This document shows positions 31,466 through 43,956 of a stretch of DNA of 64,000 bases, piece after piece. The DNA is taken from NCBI RefSeq assembly GCF_900177415.1, contig NZ_FXAF01000011.1, positions 1,088,013-1,152,012 on the forward strand, given 5' to 3'. Below the pieces are notes generated by a model that saw nothing but the letters and a program-made list of their open reading frames with translations, had not been told where the DNA came from and did no database searches. Origin of the DNA: Xaviernesmea oryzae. Lineage in GTDB: Bacteria > Pseudomonadota > Alphaproteobacteria > Rhizobiales > Rhizobiaceae. The translations under genes and the position numbers were made by a program. How positions within the stretch are numbered: position 1 is the first letter of the stretch; every line of letters starts with the position of its first letter.

Positions 31466-32488
31466 TCACGCCTTCGTCCCGTAGAGCCGCAGCCGCATCG
31501 TGCCGCCGTCGGGATGCATGGCGTAGCGAACATGGGTGACGGGGCCGATATCGGCGACGGTGCCGGGGCCGTATTCGTGGGCATGGTCCATCTCAAGCTT
31601 CTGGCGCGGTAGGATCGGCTTCCAGCTCTCCGACGCGGCGATCTCGGCCTCTGTCAGCGTGTCGCCGAGTTCCGGCAGATAGGCGCCGAGCAGCTCGCAG
31701 GTATCCGGGAAATTGCCCTTGAAGAAGTGGGTATCCACGACCGCGCGCCGGATCGCGCCCGGATGGCCGAGGCGGATCACCGCCCAGTCGTGGCCGGGCC
31801 CCCGGCGGCGCTTGGTCTCCCAGCCGTCGCCCATGTTGAGGCCGCGGCCCGGCCCCAGCATCTTGTCGGGATGGCCGTAATGGGCGTCCGACCAGGCGAG
31901 CGCCTTGGCGCCGTGGAAGATATAGGCAAGGTCGATCTCCTCGCTCGGGCCGACCTTTTCCCAGTCGAAATGCGCAGAACCGTAGACGCGCAGGCGTGCT
32001 ATGCCGCCGTCCGGATAGATGTGCAGGCGAAGATGCGTCCAGACCTTCTCCTTCCCCGCATTCTCGAAGAAGTGGTGCGCGCCGGGTCCGAGCGCCGATT
32101 TGCCGAGGATTTCCGTCCATTGGGTGGCGTCGGTCGGATCGCCGTTTTCGACGAACGCGGCCTCGATCGAGCAATGGGGCGGATAGTTGCCGGTGAAATA
32201 GCTGGTATCGACGTCGAAGCCGAAGATCCGGCCCGGCATGGCGAGCTTGATTACCGAGAAGTCATGGCCGGGAACGCGCTTGCGGCGGCTTTCCCAGCCG
32301 TCCATGTATTTGCCGTTGTCGTCGTAGAGGTCCGGGTCGAAGCTCGCCGGCGCATCGTTGAGCATGCGTTCGAGCGGCGCGAAGAACTCGTCGGTCGCAT
32401 AGAGACCCCTGGCGCCGAGACGCGCCGACGCGAGGTTGATCGCGCCGATTGCGAAGGATGGCAGGGTGTTATCGGTCGTCTCGGTCAT
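31466..32488 (-). CDS. alc: Allantoicase
   Basis: This 340-residue enzyme hydrolyses allantoate to ureidoglycolate and urea. It is built from two similar halves. The first shows KYMDGWESRRKRVPGHDFSV and FDVDTSYFTGNYPP; the second shows NMGDGWETKRRRGPGHDWAV and VVDTHFFKGNFPDTCEL. These repeated segments are the family signature. The ATG directly abuts the uraD stop with no gap, and the 3' side is followed after 57 bases by the first antitoxin gene. In the pathway it comes between PuuE and AllA. Confidence 0.95.
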   Translation of the reverse strand: MTETTDNTLPSFAIGAINLASARLGARGLYATDEFFAPLERMLNDAPASFDPDLYDDNGKYMDGWESRRKRVPGHDFSVIKLAMPGRIFGFDVDTSYFTGNYPPHCSIEAAFVENGDPTDATQWTEILGKSALGPGAHHFFENAGKEKVWTHLRLHIYPDGGIARLRVYGSAHFDWEKVGPSEEIDLAYIFHGAKALAWSDAHYGHPDKMLGPGRGLNMGDGWETKRRRGPGHDWAVIRLGHPGAIRRAVVDTHFFKGNFPDTCELLGAYLPELGDTLTEAEIAASESWKPILPRQKLEMDHAHEYGPGTVADIGPVTHVRYAMHPDGGTMRLRLYGTKA

Positions 32489-32986
32489 TCAATTCTCCGG
32501 AAGTATGGATTGCAGGCGCAGAAGCGCGATTTTCTCCACCTGGGCGGTGGCGGTCTCGAATTCCTCCTCGGCACCGTTATGGATGCGCTTTTCGAAGGCG
32601 GCGAGGATGTCTTGCCTGTCGAGCCCCTTTACCGCGATGATGAAGGGAAAGCCGAATTTTTCCGTATAGGCGGCGTTGAGCTCGGTGAAACGGGCATGTT
32701 CTAATGGCGTGAGGCGGTCGAGCCCGGCGCCGGCCTGCTCTTGCCTGCTGTCTTCGGTGAGCTCGCCCGCGATCGCGAGCCTGCCGGCGAGATCGGGATG
32801 GGCGCGGAGCACGCCGAGCCGTTCTTCGCGGCTCGCCTTCCGGAAGATCGAGACCAGCGCGGCATGCACGCCCTTTGCCGTCAGCGGCACGAGGATGAGG
32901 CCTGCGTCATAGGCGCGCTCGGCGATGAACGGCGAATGCTCGAACACGCCGCCGAATTTCTCGATGAAGTCGCCCCGCGCGCTCAA
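32489..32986 (-). CDS. uraD: OHCU decarboxylase
   Basis: This 165-residue enzyme decarboxylates 2-oxo-4-hydroxy-4-carboxy-5-ureidoimidazoline (OHCU, from UraH) to S-allantoin. The family motif LRAHPDLAGRLA, with the catalytic histidine, is near residue 62. Also visible are FGGVFEHSPFIAERAY and AYTEKFGFPFIIAVKG. It overlaps puuE by 4 bases (ATGA) and abuts alc. Together with UraH it makes the stereospecific route from PuuD product to allantoin. Confidence 0.94.
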   Translation of the reverse strand: MSARGDFIEKFGGVFEHSPFIAERAYDAGLILVPLTAKGVHAALVSIFRKASREERLGVLRAHPDLAGRLAIAGELTEDSRQEQAGAGLDRLTPLEHARFTELNAAYTEKFGFPFIIAVKGLDRQDILAAFEKRIHNGAEEEFETATAQVEKIALLRLQSILPEN

Positions 32987-33909
32987 AGCTCACCTGCCGG
33001 CTTGTGGTTCTCGTGCCAATGATTGGCGATCTCGATGCGGCGCGGCACCCAGACCTTGTCGTGGGAGAGCACGTATTCCATGAAGCGGCGCAGCGCCGCC
33101 ACCCGGCCCGGACGCCCGACGAGACGGCAGTGGAGACCGACCGACATCATCTTCGGACTGCCCTCCTTGCCCTCCTGATAGAGCGTGTCGAAGGCGTCTT
33201 TCAGATAATTGAAGAACTGGTCACCTGCATTGAAACCCTGCGGCGTCGCAAACCGCATGTCGTTGGTTTCGAGCGTGTAGGGGATGATCAGGAAAGGCTT
33301 GCGGTCGAGGCCCGGCACCCAATAGGGCAGATCGTCCGCATAACTGTCGGAGGAATAGAGGAAACCGCCCTCCTCCATGACGAGGCGCAGCGTATTGTCG
33401 GACGGCTTTCCCTGGTACATGCCGTAGGGCCGCTCTCCGACGAGCTCGGTATGCAGCCGCACGGCCTCGCGGATATGCTCGCGTTCCTTCTCCTCCGGAA
33501 AATCCCTGTATTCCAGCCAGCGATAGCCGTGGCTGGCGATCTCCCAGCCGGCTTCCTTCATGGCGGCGACCGCTTCCGGATTGCGCGCCATGGCGAGCGT
33601 CACGCCATAGACGGTCGCCTGGACTTTCAGCCCGGTGAACAGCCGCCAGAGCCGCCAGAAGCCGGCGCGCGAGCCGTATTCGTAGATCGACTCCATGTTG
33701 AGGTTGCGCTGCCCCGGCCAGGGCGCAGCGCCGACGATTTCCGACAGCAGGCATTCCGAGGCCGGATCGCCGTCCAGAATGCAGCTCTCTCCACCTTCCT
33801 CATAGTTGATCACGAACTGGACGGCGACGTGGGCGCCGCCCGGCCATTTGGGATCGGGGGTGGAACGGCCGTAGCCGACCAGGTCGCGCGGATAGTCTTG
33901 TCCCTGCAT
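32983..33909 (-). CDS. puuE: Allantoinase PuuE
   Basis: This 308-residue enzyme opens the allantoin ring to allantoate. It belongs to the polysaccharide-deacetylase (NodB) fold, unlike the amidohydrolase-type AllB. Motifs are RDLVGYGRSTPDPKWPGGA, VINYEEGGE, EYGSRAGFWRLWRLF, ASHGYRWLEY and GLHCRLVGRPGRVAALRRF. I chose the ATG at 33909, preceded by AAGGTGAT; the longer frame reads into sequence before the gene. It is the first gene of the allantoin operon and lies 70 bases after azlD on the same strand, with no clear terminator between them. Confidence 0.94.
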   Translation of the reverse strand: MQGQDYPRDLVGYGRSTPDPKWPGGAHVAVQFVINYEEGGESCILDGDPASECLLSEIVGAAPWPGQRNLNMESIYEYGSRAGFWRLWRLFTGLKVQATVYGVTLAMARNPEAVAAMKEAGWEIASHGYRWLEYRDFPEEKEREHIREAVRLHTELVGERPYGMYQGKPSDNTLRLVMEEGGFLYSSDSYADDLPYWVPGLDRKPFLIIPYTLETNDMRFATPQGFNAGDQFFNYLKDAFDTLYQEGKEGSPKMMSVGLHCRLVGRPGRVAALRRFMEYVLSHDKVWVPRRIEIANHWHENHKPAGEL

Positions 33910-33979
33910 CAAATCACCTTGAACACATGATGCCGGACGGTAGCGCACCCGTTCCGCCGATGTCGAGACAAAACGCGAC

Positions 33980-34282
33980 CTACATGCCGAGCGCCCGGAG
34001 AACGGCCACGCAGGCGACGCCGAGTGCCACGGAAACGAGCATCGGCAGACGGAATGCCGCAAAAGCGGTCACCGCGCAGGCGATTGTTTCGGCAATGCCG
34101 GTGGCGAAGGCGGTCGGCGCGACGACGGCCATCAGGACGGCGGGCGGGATCGATTCGATCGCCTTGCGGCGGCTGCCTTCGAGCGAGACGTAGCGGATGA
34201 GGAAGAGGCCGCCGACGCGGGTCAGCATCGTGGCGGCCGCCATGGCGAGGATGGCGGCGAGCGTGGCGAAGTCGATGCTCAT
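33980..34282 (-). CDS. azlD: Branched-chain amino acid exporter small subunit AzlD
   Basis: This 100-residue protein has three or four membrane segments (ATLAAILAMAAATMLTRVGG; PPAVLMAVVAPTAFATGI; LVSVALGVACVAVLRALG) and is the small partner of AzlC in branched-chain amino acid export. The ATG at 34282 overlaps the azlC stop by 4 bases (ATGA). The longer open frame upstream is the shadow of azlC in another frame. Confidence 0.88.
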   Translation of the reverse strand: MSIDFATLAAILAMAAATMLTRVGGLFLIRYVSLEGSRRKAIESIPPAVLMAVVAPTAFATGIAETIACAVTAFAAFRLPMLVSVALGVACVAVLRALGM

Positions 34283-35007
34283 GACGCCGCCTCCACGCTG
34301 CGGCGGCTGCCGGCGGCGACGGCGGCGAGAAGGCCGGCGAGGGCGCCCGCCGCGATATACCAGACCCCCGGCACGAAATGCTGCGTGAGGACGGCGGCCG
34401 CACCGCTGGCGAAGAGTACGGCGCCGGTTTCCGGCCCCTTCCAGAAGCCCATGACCAGCACGATGAAGACAGCCGGAAAGGCGAAGTCGAGCCCGAGCAC
34501 GACGGGATCGCCGAGAAAGGCGCCGAGGGCGGCGCCCGCGACGCCCGACACAATCCAGGCGAGATAAAAGGGAGCGACCAGGCCGGCGAACCAGGCAGGC
34601 GTCAGCCTTGCCGCCTTGGCCCGGAATTCGGCCATGGCCCATATCTCGTCGGCGAGGAAGAGCATGGAGAGATAGCGCGAGCCCGGACCGAAGGCCTGCA
34701 TCCTCGTACCGAGCGACGCGCTCATCAGGACATGCCGGATGTTGACGAGCAGCGCAGCGAAGCCGACGCCCGTCCAGGACGCCGGATGCGTCCAGATATC
34801 CATTGCCACGAATTGCGAGCCGCCGGCAAAGACCAGCGCGCTCATCAGGCCCGCTTCGGCCGGCGTGAGGCCCTTGGTGGCCGCCACCGCGCCGAAAACG
34901 AGGCCGATCGGGATCACCGCGGCGATCAGCGGCGCGATCGCCCGCATCCCGCCGAGGAAGTCTAGCAGTCTTGCATTCTCATTCACGTCGAAAACCTTTG
35001 ATTTCAT
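34279..35007 (-). CDS. azlC: Branched-chain amino acid exporter large subunit AzlC
   Basis: This 242-residue inner-membrane protein has five to seven membrane segments and the family motif VFAGGSQFVAMDIW, then NIRHVLMSASLG and FLADEIWAMAEF. With AzlD it forms an exporter for branched-chain amino acids or their analogues. I chose the ATG at 35007; a TTG two codons upstream is possible. The ribosome site is weak. A GC-rich repeat element starts about 14 bases upstream and separates it from an AraC-family gene, which may regulate it. Confidence 0.9.
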   Translation of the reverse strand: MKSKVFDVNENARLLDFLGGMRAIAPLIAAVIPIGLVFGAVAATKGLTPAEAGLMSALVFAGGSQFVAMDIWTHPASWTGVGFAALLVNIRHVLMSASLGTRMQAFGPGSRYLSMLFLADEIWAMAEFRAKAARLTPAWFAGLVAPFYLAWIVSGVAGAALGAFLGDPVVLGLDFAFPAVFIVLVMGFWKGPETGAVLFASGAAAVLTQHFVPGVWYIAAGALAGLLAAVAAGSRRSVEAAS

Positions 35008-35020
35008 GTCCAAGCACGTC

Positions 35021-35180
35021 GCCCCCTCACCCGGCCTCCGCTCCGCTCGGCCACCAACCGGGGACGGGTCGACGGCCCCGTCCCGTCCTCCGGACCCCCG
35101 AGGGGAGAGGAGGATCGGAGACGCCGCGGCAACTCCCCTTCTCCCCTCGGGGAGAAGGTGCCGGCAGGCGGATGAGGGGG
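35021..35180. repeat. GC-rich intergenic mosaic element between azlC and the AraC gene
   Basis: The ends are inversely related (CCCCCTCACCCGGC at 35022 on, GGCAGGCGGATGAGGGGG ending at 35180), and an inner palindrome CTTCTCCCCTCGGGGAGAAG is near 35137-35156. The ends resemble those of the element at 53262-53398. Confidence 0.65.
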
Positions 35181-35269
35181 ATGCCTAGAGCGTATGGTAT
35201 CTGCCGTCTTGAACTAAAGTGACGCCAGCAAGCAAGGCGGCGGCAAATGCCACCGACCGGAGACAAACG

Positions 35270-36127
35270 CTACCGCGCCCGGTATTGCCCCGGCGTCAAA
35301 CCCGTGCGCGCCTTGAAATGGCGGGTGAAATGCGCCTGGTCGGAAAAGCCGCATTCGAGCGCGATCTCCGCCGGCAGGCCGCCTTCGCGCAGCCGCCTGC
35401 GCGCCGCCCTGATGCGGATATCGGTCAGGAAGGAATGCGGCGTGATGTGGAATTCCCTGCGGAAGGCACGGATGAGATGGGCGCGGCTGAGCCCCGCCAC
35501 GACGGCGAGTTCCTCCAGTCCCACATCGGTGGCATAGCGCTCGACCAGGTAGTCCCGCGCCCGGCGGACGGCGGATCGTTCCGCGGTGTCGGTCGGCACG
35601 AGGATGGAGCTGCCGTGCCGGCGGAACATGGCGTCCAGCACCAGGAACATGGGCTGGCTCGTCTCCAGCGCCCCGCCCCCCTCCTCCAGCGTGCGATGCG
35701 CCTCGTGAAACGCGTCGGCCAGTTTCCGGTCGTGGAGGATCTGCCTGCCGAAAGCGGGCGTGCCGTGGAAGGGCTTGCCGGTGACGTCCTCGAGAATCTC
35801 GCGGAAGAGCGACAGGTCCGGGTAGATCATCCGGTAGCGGTAGCCGCCGCGCGAAGGCGCGCCGTCGTGGGTCTCGCCGGGATTGATGAGGTAGAGATCG
35901 CCGGGACCGGAAGCCTCGCGCGTGCCGCGGATCGTCGCCACCTGACTGCCGCTTTCGATCGCGCCGATGCTGAACGTATCATGCGCGTGCGGGGCGAATT
36001 CATGGGTCAGGAAGGTGGCCGTCAGGCATTCCATGCTGCCGAAACGCGTATCGCGCCAGAAGCGGGTGGTTTCCGCCTGCGCCAGCGGCATGTGATCGGC
36101 GGCCTGTTCCTGGGAGATGTTCTGCAT
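35270..36127 (-). CDS. AraC-family transcriptional regulator
   Basis: This 285-residue regulator has an N-terminal cupin-like ligand domain (HEFAPHAHDTFSIGAIESGS, GDLYLINPGETHDG) and a C-terminal pair of helix-turn-helices (LEELAVVAGLSRAHLIRAFR and IALECGFSDQAHFTRHFKAR). This layout is typical of AraC proteins that control small transporters. azlCD lies downstream on the same strand and is the likely target, but no operator is obvious. The ATG at 36127 has its only GGGGAG directly touching it; an ATG at 36091 is an alternative start. Confidence 0.87.
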   Translation of the reverse strand: MQNISQEQAADHMPLAQAETTRFWRDTRFGSMECLTATFLTHEFAPHAHDTFSIGAIESGSQVATIRGTREASGPGDLYLINPGETHDGAPSRGGYRYRMIYPDLSLFREILEDVTGKPFHGTPAFGRQILHDRKLADAFHEAHRTLEEGGGALETSQPMFLVLDAMFRRHGSSILVPTDTAERSAVRRARDYLVERYATDVGLEELAVVAGLSRAHLIRAFRREFHITPHSFLTDIRIRAARRRLREGGLPAEIALECGFSDQAHFTRHFKARTGLTPGQYRAR

Positions 36128-36218
36128 CTCCCCGATATAGCATTCGGGTGCGCTGTTTTCTTGAACAAAAGTGACCGCCTGCCGTCGCCTTGAAGCCGTA
36201 CCCGCTTCCGGGTTGGCT

Positions 36219-36926
36219 TCAAGCGATCTTCCGCGCCGCCACCCGGCCCATCGGATGCAGGGAATGCACCTGGAAGGGCGCGCCGGGCTCCTCCTCCACG
36301 AAAAGCGCCAGATTGGCGACCTCGACCGGCTTCCTCAGATAGGGATCGAAATATTCCCTGAGCGCCAGTTCGAAACGCGGCATCTCGACGGGCGAGAGCG
36401 GTCCCGTCAGCGTCATGTGGAAGCGGAATTCGTCCATCACGTAAGGGTTGCCCCAGCGGTGGAGATTGGCGAATTGCGGCGCGGAGAGGTCGCCGGTATC
36501 GCTCCGCTCCAGCTCGGCTTCCGTGAGCGGCGCGCGGAAGGCGTCGAACTCCTGCACCACGGAGGCGGCGAGGAAACGCATCGCCTCGCAGGGAATGACG
36601 GGCGCAAGGCCGAAGAAATTGCCGAGCCGGACGACTTCGAGTCTCGGCAATTCGAACGGATCATGGGCGCCTGCAAACCGCATCAGGTGGCGCAGCAGCA
36701 TGGGTTCTGTGACGTCGGAGGCGAGACGGAAGGGCGCCTTCAGCGTCGCATGGAAACCGTTGCGGCGTGGCAGCGCGGTATTGAAGGCGATGTCGTGGAG
36801 GCCGATGCCGCGGATCGCCGGAGGCTCCATGGCCTCGCCGGAAAAGGCGTTGCGGCCGAGCCACTGGGCCGCCGCAAGCGTCAGCGGATCATGAGCCGGG
36901 GGCGTGAAATGAATGGCATAGCGCAT
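36219..36926 (-). CDS. DUF1045 protein, 2H-phosphoesterase-like
   Basis: This 235-residue protein matches the DUF1045 family, often labelled a phosphonate-metabolism protein. Two H-x-T motifs are visible: GFHATLKAPF (near residue 58) and FHMTLTGPL (near residue 169), which is the 2H-phosphoesterase arrangement. The usual phn genes are not nearby, so a phosphonate role is not supported by context. AAGGTGAC precedes the ATG. It is monocistronic, on the same strand as the AraC gene 91 bases downstream. Confidence 0.8.
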   Translation of the reverse strand: MRYAIHFTPPAHDPLTLAAAQWLGRNAFSGEAMEPPAIRGIGLHDIAFNTALPRRNGFHATLKAPFRLASDVTEPMLLRHLMRFAGAHDPFELPRLEVVRLGNFFGLAPVIPCEAMRFLAASVVQEFDAFRAPLTEAELERSDTGDLSAPQFANLHRWGNPYVMDEFRFHMTLTGPLSPVEMPRFELALREYFDPYLRKPVEVANLALFVEEEPGAPFQVHSLHPMGRVAARKIA

Positions 36927-37047
36927 GCGTCACCTTCTCGTGCTTCCTTTCCCGGCCCTGATGTTTACGCATTGCTCAACAATCCCTGCGGAGGGGGTTA
37001 AGTGATTTGCGTGACAGATTGACGACGAAAGGTTGAGCGTTTCGCGC

Positions 37048-38256
37048 TTAACGCGAAGCGGCAGACAGGTGATTTTCGAGCGTGAATGACGCCGGAAGCC
37101 GTATTTCACCGGACTTTACGGCGCCGAGCGCCGCATCCGAAAGCCTGTGGGCGAGCCCGAAGCTGACTTTGAAACCACCTGTGAGGGCAATCACGTGCGG
37201 GTGATCGGGATGCGGCCCGACCATCGGGTCGCGGTCGATCGCCTTCGGGCGCAGGCCCGCCCAGCGCTCGACGACCGGCGCCTGCCCCAACGCCGGCACG
37301 AGCGCCCTGGCACGGACGATGAGATCGTCGAGCCGGGAATCGGTCGAAAAGGCATCCTCGAACGCATCCTCGCTGGTGCTGCCGACCGCGACGTGGCCGC
37401 CCTCATGCGCGACGACGTAAAGTCCGTTCAGGAAGATCACCGGCAGCGAGGGATCGACATCTGCCCTGAGCAGCGCCGCCTGTCCCTTGACCGGCTGGCC
37501 GATCGGACGCGGCAGGGCCGGCGAGATGGCTTCCAGCAGCGGAAAGGAACGATGACCGGCCGCGACGATGGCATGGCCGAAGGCAATGCTTTCGCCGCTC
37601 CGGAAGACGATCCTGTTGCGCGCGGGGTCGATCCGCTCCGCCTCGAGGCCTTCGACAATCCGGACATGCCTGGCAGAACGCAGGAAGGCGGCGAGCGCCG
37701 AAACGAGGCTGCGGGGCGAAACGCGGGCGGCAAAGGTATCGTGAACAAGGCCAGTCTCGGCGAAGGAGGCGTCCGGCCAGCCATCGTCCGGCGGGCGATC
37801 GATGACATGCCAGTGGAAACGGCGATCGCCTTGCCGCCAACGGGTTTCGGCATCCGCGGAATGGCGGAGCGCGATCGTCCTCAAATGCGGCTTCGGCAAC
37901 GGGATCAGCCGGCCGGAACGGCGGTAGCCGCAGGCGATGCCGGTCGCCGCCTCGATATGGGCGATCTCGTCTTCCAGTGACAGGAGAGCATCGAACTGGA
38001 ACTGCTTCTTGTCGTTCCACTTGTCCGGCATGTGCGGCATCAGCGCGCCCAAGAGCCCGCCGCTCGCCCCCTGCCCCGGCCGGCCGGCATCGACGAGCAC
38101 CGTTTCGATGCCGTGGCGCTCCGCCTTCACCGCCGCCCAGAGACCCATGATGCCGGCGCCGAGGATGACGAGATCGGCCCGCGCGGGAAGAGCGGGAGAT
38201 TGGCCGCGAGAACCCGATTGACCCCGGGGGTCGGCAGGATTATCCGCATGTCCCAT
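37048..38256 (-). CDS. FAD-dependent oxidoreductase (DAO family, MnmC C-terminal-like)
   Basis: This protein of about 402 residues has the D-amino-acid-oxidase fold, with the nucleotide motif DLVILGAGIMGLWAA at the N terminus and the C-terminal LTGGFKVSFGLAHRLSDAAL. Its start codon faces that of mnmD and overlaps it: ATG on the minus strand is 38256-38254 and ATG on the plus strand is 38255-38257. In E. coli MnmC these two activities are fused. That pairing suggests this is the demodifying half of a split MnmC, but glycine oxidase or another amine substrate is possible. An alternative ATG at 38277 would overlap mnmD by 23 bases. Confidence 0.78.
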   Translation of the reverse strand: MGHADNPADPRGQSGSRGQSPALPARADLVILGAGIMGLWAAVKAERHGIETVLVDAGRPGQGASGGLLGALMPHMPDKWNDKKQFQFDALLSLEDEIAHIEAATGIACGYRRSGRLIPLPKPHLRTIALRHSADAETRWRQGDRRFHWHVIDRPPDDGWPDASFAETGLVHDTFAARVSPRSLVSALAAFLRSARHVRIVEGLEAERIDPARNRIVFRSGESIAFGHAIVAAGHRSFPLLEAISPALPRPIGQPVKGQAALLRADVDPSLPVIFLNGLYVVAHEGGHVAVGSTSEDAFEDAFSTDSRLDDLIVRARALVPALGQAPVVERWAGLRPKAIDRDPMVGPHPDHPHVIALTGGFKVSFGLAHRLSDAALGAVKSGEIRLPASFTLENHLSAASR

Positions 38257-38998
38257 GAGCGACCGTGATCCCGACATTCTTGCAACCGCCGGCCGGACGC
38301 CGGACCGCCAGCCTCTCGACTGGCACGACGGCGATATGCCCTATTCGCAAAAGTTTGGCGATCACTTTTATTGCCGCACCGACGGGCGGCTGGAATGCGG
38401 CCATGTCTTCTTGGCCGGCAACGGCCTGCCCGAACGCTGGTCACTGGGCGGAGACTTTCGGATCGGCGAACTCGGTTTCGGCACCGGACTGAACTTCTGC
38501 GAGACATGGCGGCAGTGGAAGCTTTTCCGCAAGCCCGGCGCGCTTTTGCATTTCATGTCTTTCGAACTCTATCCGATGAAAGGCGATGAAATCGGTCGGG
38601 CGCTCTCCCGCTGGCCGGAGATCGAGGCAGAGCGCAAGGCGCTGACGGCCGCATGGCCGGACGAACCTGCCGGCAGGGTCGATCTTCAGATGGACGGGCA
38701 GACGCGGCTGACGGTCGTCTGTGGCCCGGCGCCGGAAGGCGTCGCGAATGCGCAACCCGGTTTCGACGCCTGGTTTCTCGACGGCTTCGCGCCGTCGCGC
38801 AATCCGGACATGTGGTCGCCCGAGCTGATGCAGGCGATTTACGGGAGAACCGTGCGGGGCGGAACGTTCGGCACCTATGCCGCCGCCGGCTTCGTGCGCC
38901 GCAACCTCCAGGCCGCAGGTTTTACCGTCGAACGCCGGCCGGGTTTTGCCGGAAAGCGCGAGATGCTGTGCGGGAGAAAACCGGAACCGGCCGAGTAA
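38255..38998 (+). CDS. mnmD: tRNA 5-methylaminomethyl-2-thiouridine methyltransferase MnmD
   Basis: This 247-residue SAM-dependent methyltransferase completes the mnm5s2U modification at the wobble position of some tRNAs. Motifs are RIGELGFGTGLNFCETWRQW (SAM site) and the family signature FDAWFLDGFAPSRNPDMW. In E. coli it is the N-terminal half of bifunctional MnmC; here it stands alone, which is common in alphaproteobacteria. It starts head-to-head with the FAD oxidoreductase, sharing overlapping start codons, so both promoters must lie within the coding region of the neighbour or both genes are leaderless. Confidence 0.9.
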   Translation: MSDRDPDILATAGRTPDRQPLDWHDGDMPYSQKFGDHFYCRTDGRLECGHVFLAGNGLPERWSLGGDFRIGELGFGTGLNFCETWRQWKLFRKPGALLHFMSFELYPMKGDEIGRALSRWPEIEAERKALTAAWPDEPAGRVDLQMDGQTRLTVVCGPAPEGVANAQPGFDAWFLDGFAPSRNPDMWSPELMQAIYGRTVRGGTFGTYAAAGFVRRNLQAAGFTVERRPGFAGKREMLCGRKPEPAE

Positions 38999-39012
38999 CA
39001 TCTTGGAGCGCC

Positions 39013-39032
39013 GTGCGTCCGAACGGACGCAC
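39013..39032 (+). terminator. Hairpin after mnmD
   Basis: A perfect 8-bp stem GTGCGTCC/GGACGCAC with a GAAC loop starts 15 bases past the mnmD stop. No T-tract follows, so it may be an RNA-protecting hairpin instead of a true terminator. Confidence 0.4.
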
Positions 39033-39166
39033 AAAGGACGCTCTAACTTATTGAATCTACGCATCGTGCTTACCGAACATCGATTCCGATTTTCGGGCCG
39101 ATGCTGTAGCCGTCGTCAAGGCAGCCGTATGAACGACAGCCTTGACGACGGCTTCATGCGGCTCTG

Positions 39167-39607
39167 TCAGCTCGACCGGACGATATCCCGATCAAGCTTG
39201 CGGATTTCCCGTTGCAATTGCTGATAGTTCCGGCCCGGAATCACCCCGTCGTGCCGATCGGCCACCGCCATCGCCTGGGCGCGGATATCCGCTTCCTCGT
39301 GCCTGGCCGAATTCGCCGCTACGGGCCTCAGCCTGCTGATCCTGCGATCGTCGACGCGCAGTTCCGACAGGACATGCGTCAGCCGCGGCCTTTCGGCCAT
39401 GGTGCGATGGATGCTCGATGTCGTCATGGTAGTCGTCATGGGAGCCATGCGCGGGATTGGGGGATTGAGCGCATCCGCATGCGGATCAATTCCTTCATAA
39501 TAGTCACCGGAACTGTCGTCGATGCCGCCGCTCGCCGCGAAGGCGCCGCCGACCAATGTTGAGAGCATAAGAGCGGAAAAGACGGTTGTCTTGATGAAAC
39601 TGCGCAT
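39167..39607 (-). CDS. Exported hypothetical protein
   Basis: I do not recognise this 146-residue protein. It starts with a signal peptide (MRSFIKTTVFSALMLSTLVGG, cleavage near AFA-AS). The mature part has a Met/Thr-rich stretch (MAPMTTTMTTSSIHRTM) and a C-terminal helical, charged segment (QQLQREIRKLDRDIV). GGAGACGCGCC lies before the ATG. It has no obvious operon partner. The intervals on both sides (38999-39166 and 39608-39838) hold no convincing genes. Confidence 0.65.
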   Translation of the reverse strand: MRSFIKTTVFSALMLSTLVGGAFAASGGIDDSSGDYYEGIDPHADALNPPIPRMAPMTTTMTTSSIHRTMAERPRLTHVLSELRVDDRRISRLRPVAANSARHEEADIRAQAMAVADRHDGVIPGRNYQQLQREIRKLDRDIVRSS

Positions 39608-39838
39608 GGCGCGTCTCCTTCAAAAAACGGAAGCGGGCTTCCGAAAGGCTGTCTCAAGCCGTCGCGTCGCGGCAATTGCCGCCGGCGGCATTCAGCCTGC
39701 TTGAAGGTCTAGCGCTCGCCGCCAGCCCCGTCACGTTAAAGTAAAGTAATTTCCCCGCAGCCGACTTTGCCCCAATAAGGCCTGATTCCGGGAGGTGCGG
39801 GCATGTATGGGGCGAGCGCGGAATACCCGCACGGGAAA

Positions 39839-40216
39839 CTAGACGAGGACGTGCCCGGCCTCGCTCAGCAAGAGCCGTGAGCGCTCGACATCCGCAGTCT
39901 TGATCAGCAGATAGTCCGTGTCGAAGGTGGATACGAGAAAAATGCCGACGCCCTTCTCCGAAAGCGGCCGGATGACCGCAAGCGCGATGCCCGTTTCGCT
40001 GAATGCGAATGGCCCCTGGAACTTGAAACACGTCCAGCCTCGGTCCTGCCTGACATCGACAGGGACACGCTCCTCGCGGCAAACAACCGACAGTTCGTCC
40101 TCCGTCCGGCTGATGCTGAGAAAACCGGCACCATCGGCCCAGTCGGGAATGGGGCTGTCCGGTGGCTGCCGGGCGATCGCGTAACGTCCCGCAAGCTGCT
40201 TCAGCGTGATGCTCAC
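39839..40216 (-). CDS. ACT-domain protein
   Basis: This 125-residue protein has an ACT-like pattern in its C-terminal half: TGIALAVIRPLSEKGVGIFL followed by STFDTDYLLIKTADVERSRL. Family members with this layout (ACT_7/CASTOR-like) often bind amino acids. I chose the GTG at 40216, six bases after the hybrid kinase stop, because GGGGAGGA ends the kinase gene at a good distance; the longer open frame upstream is a shadow of the kinase. It is probably co-transcribed with the kinase. Whether it senses a ligand for that kinase is unknown. Confidence 0.75.
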   Translation of the reverse strand: MSITLKQLAGRYAIARQPPDSPIPDWADGAGFLSISRTEDELSVVCREERVPVDVRQDRGWTCFKFQGPFAFSETGIALAVIRPLSEKGVGIFLVSTFDTDYLLIKTADVERSRLLLSEAGHVLV

Positions 40217-40221
40217 CGGGG

Positions 40222-43956
<3,735 letters not shown>

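Noticed and set aside
38999..39166. Possible short gene after mnmD
   Set aside because: No start with a ribosome site; only a hairpin is supported.
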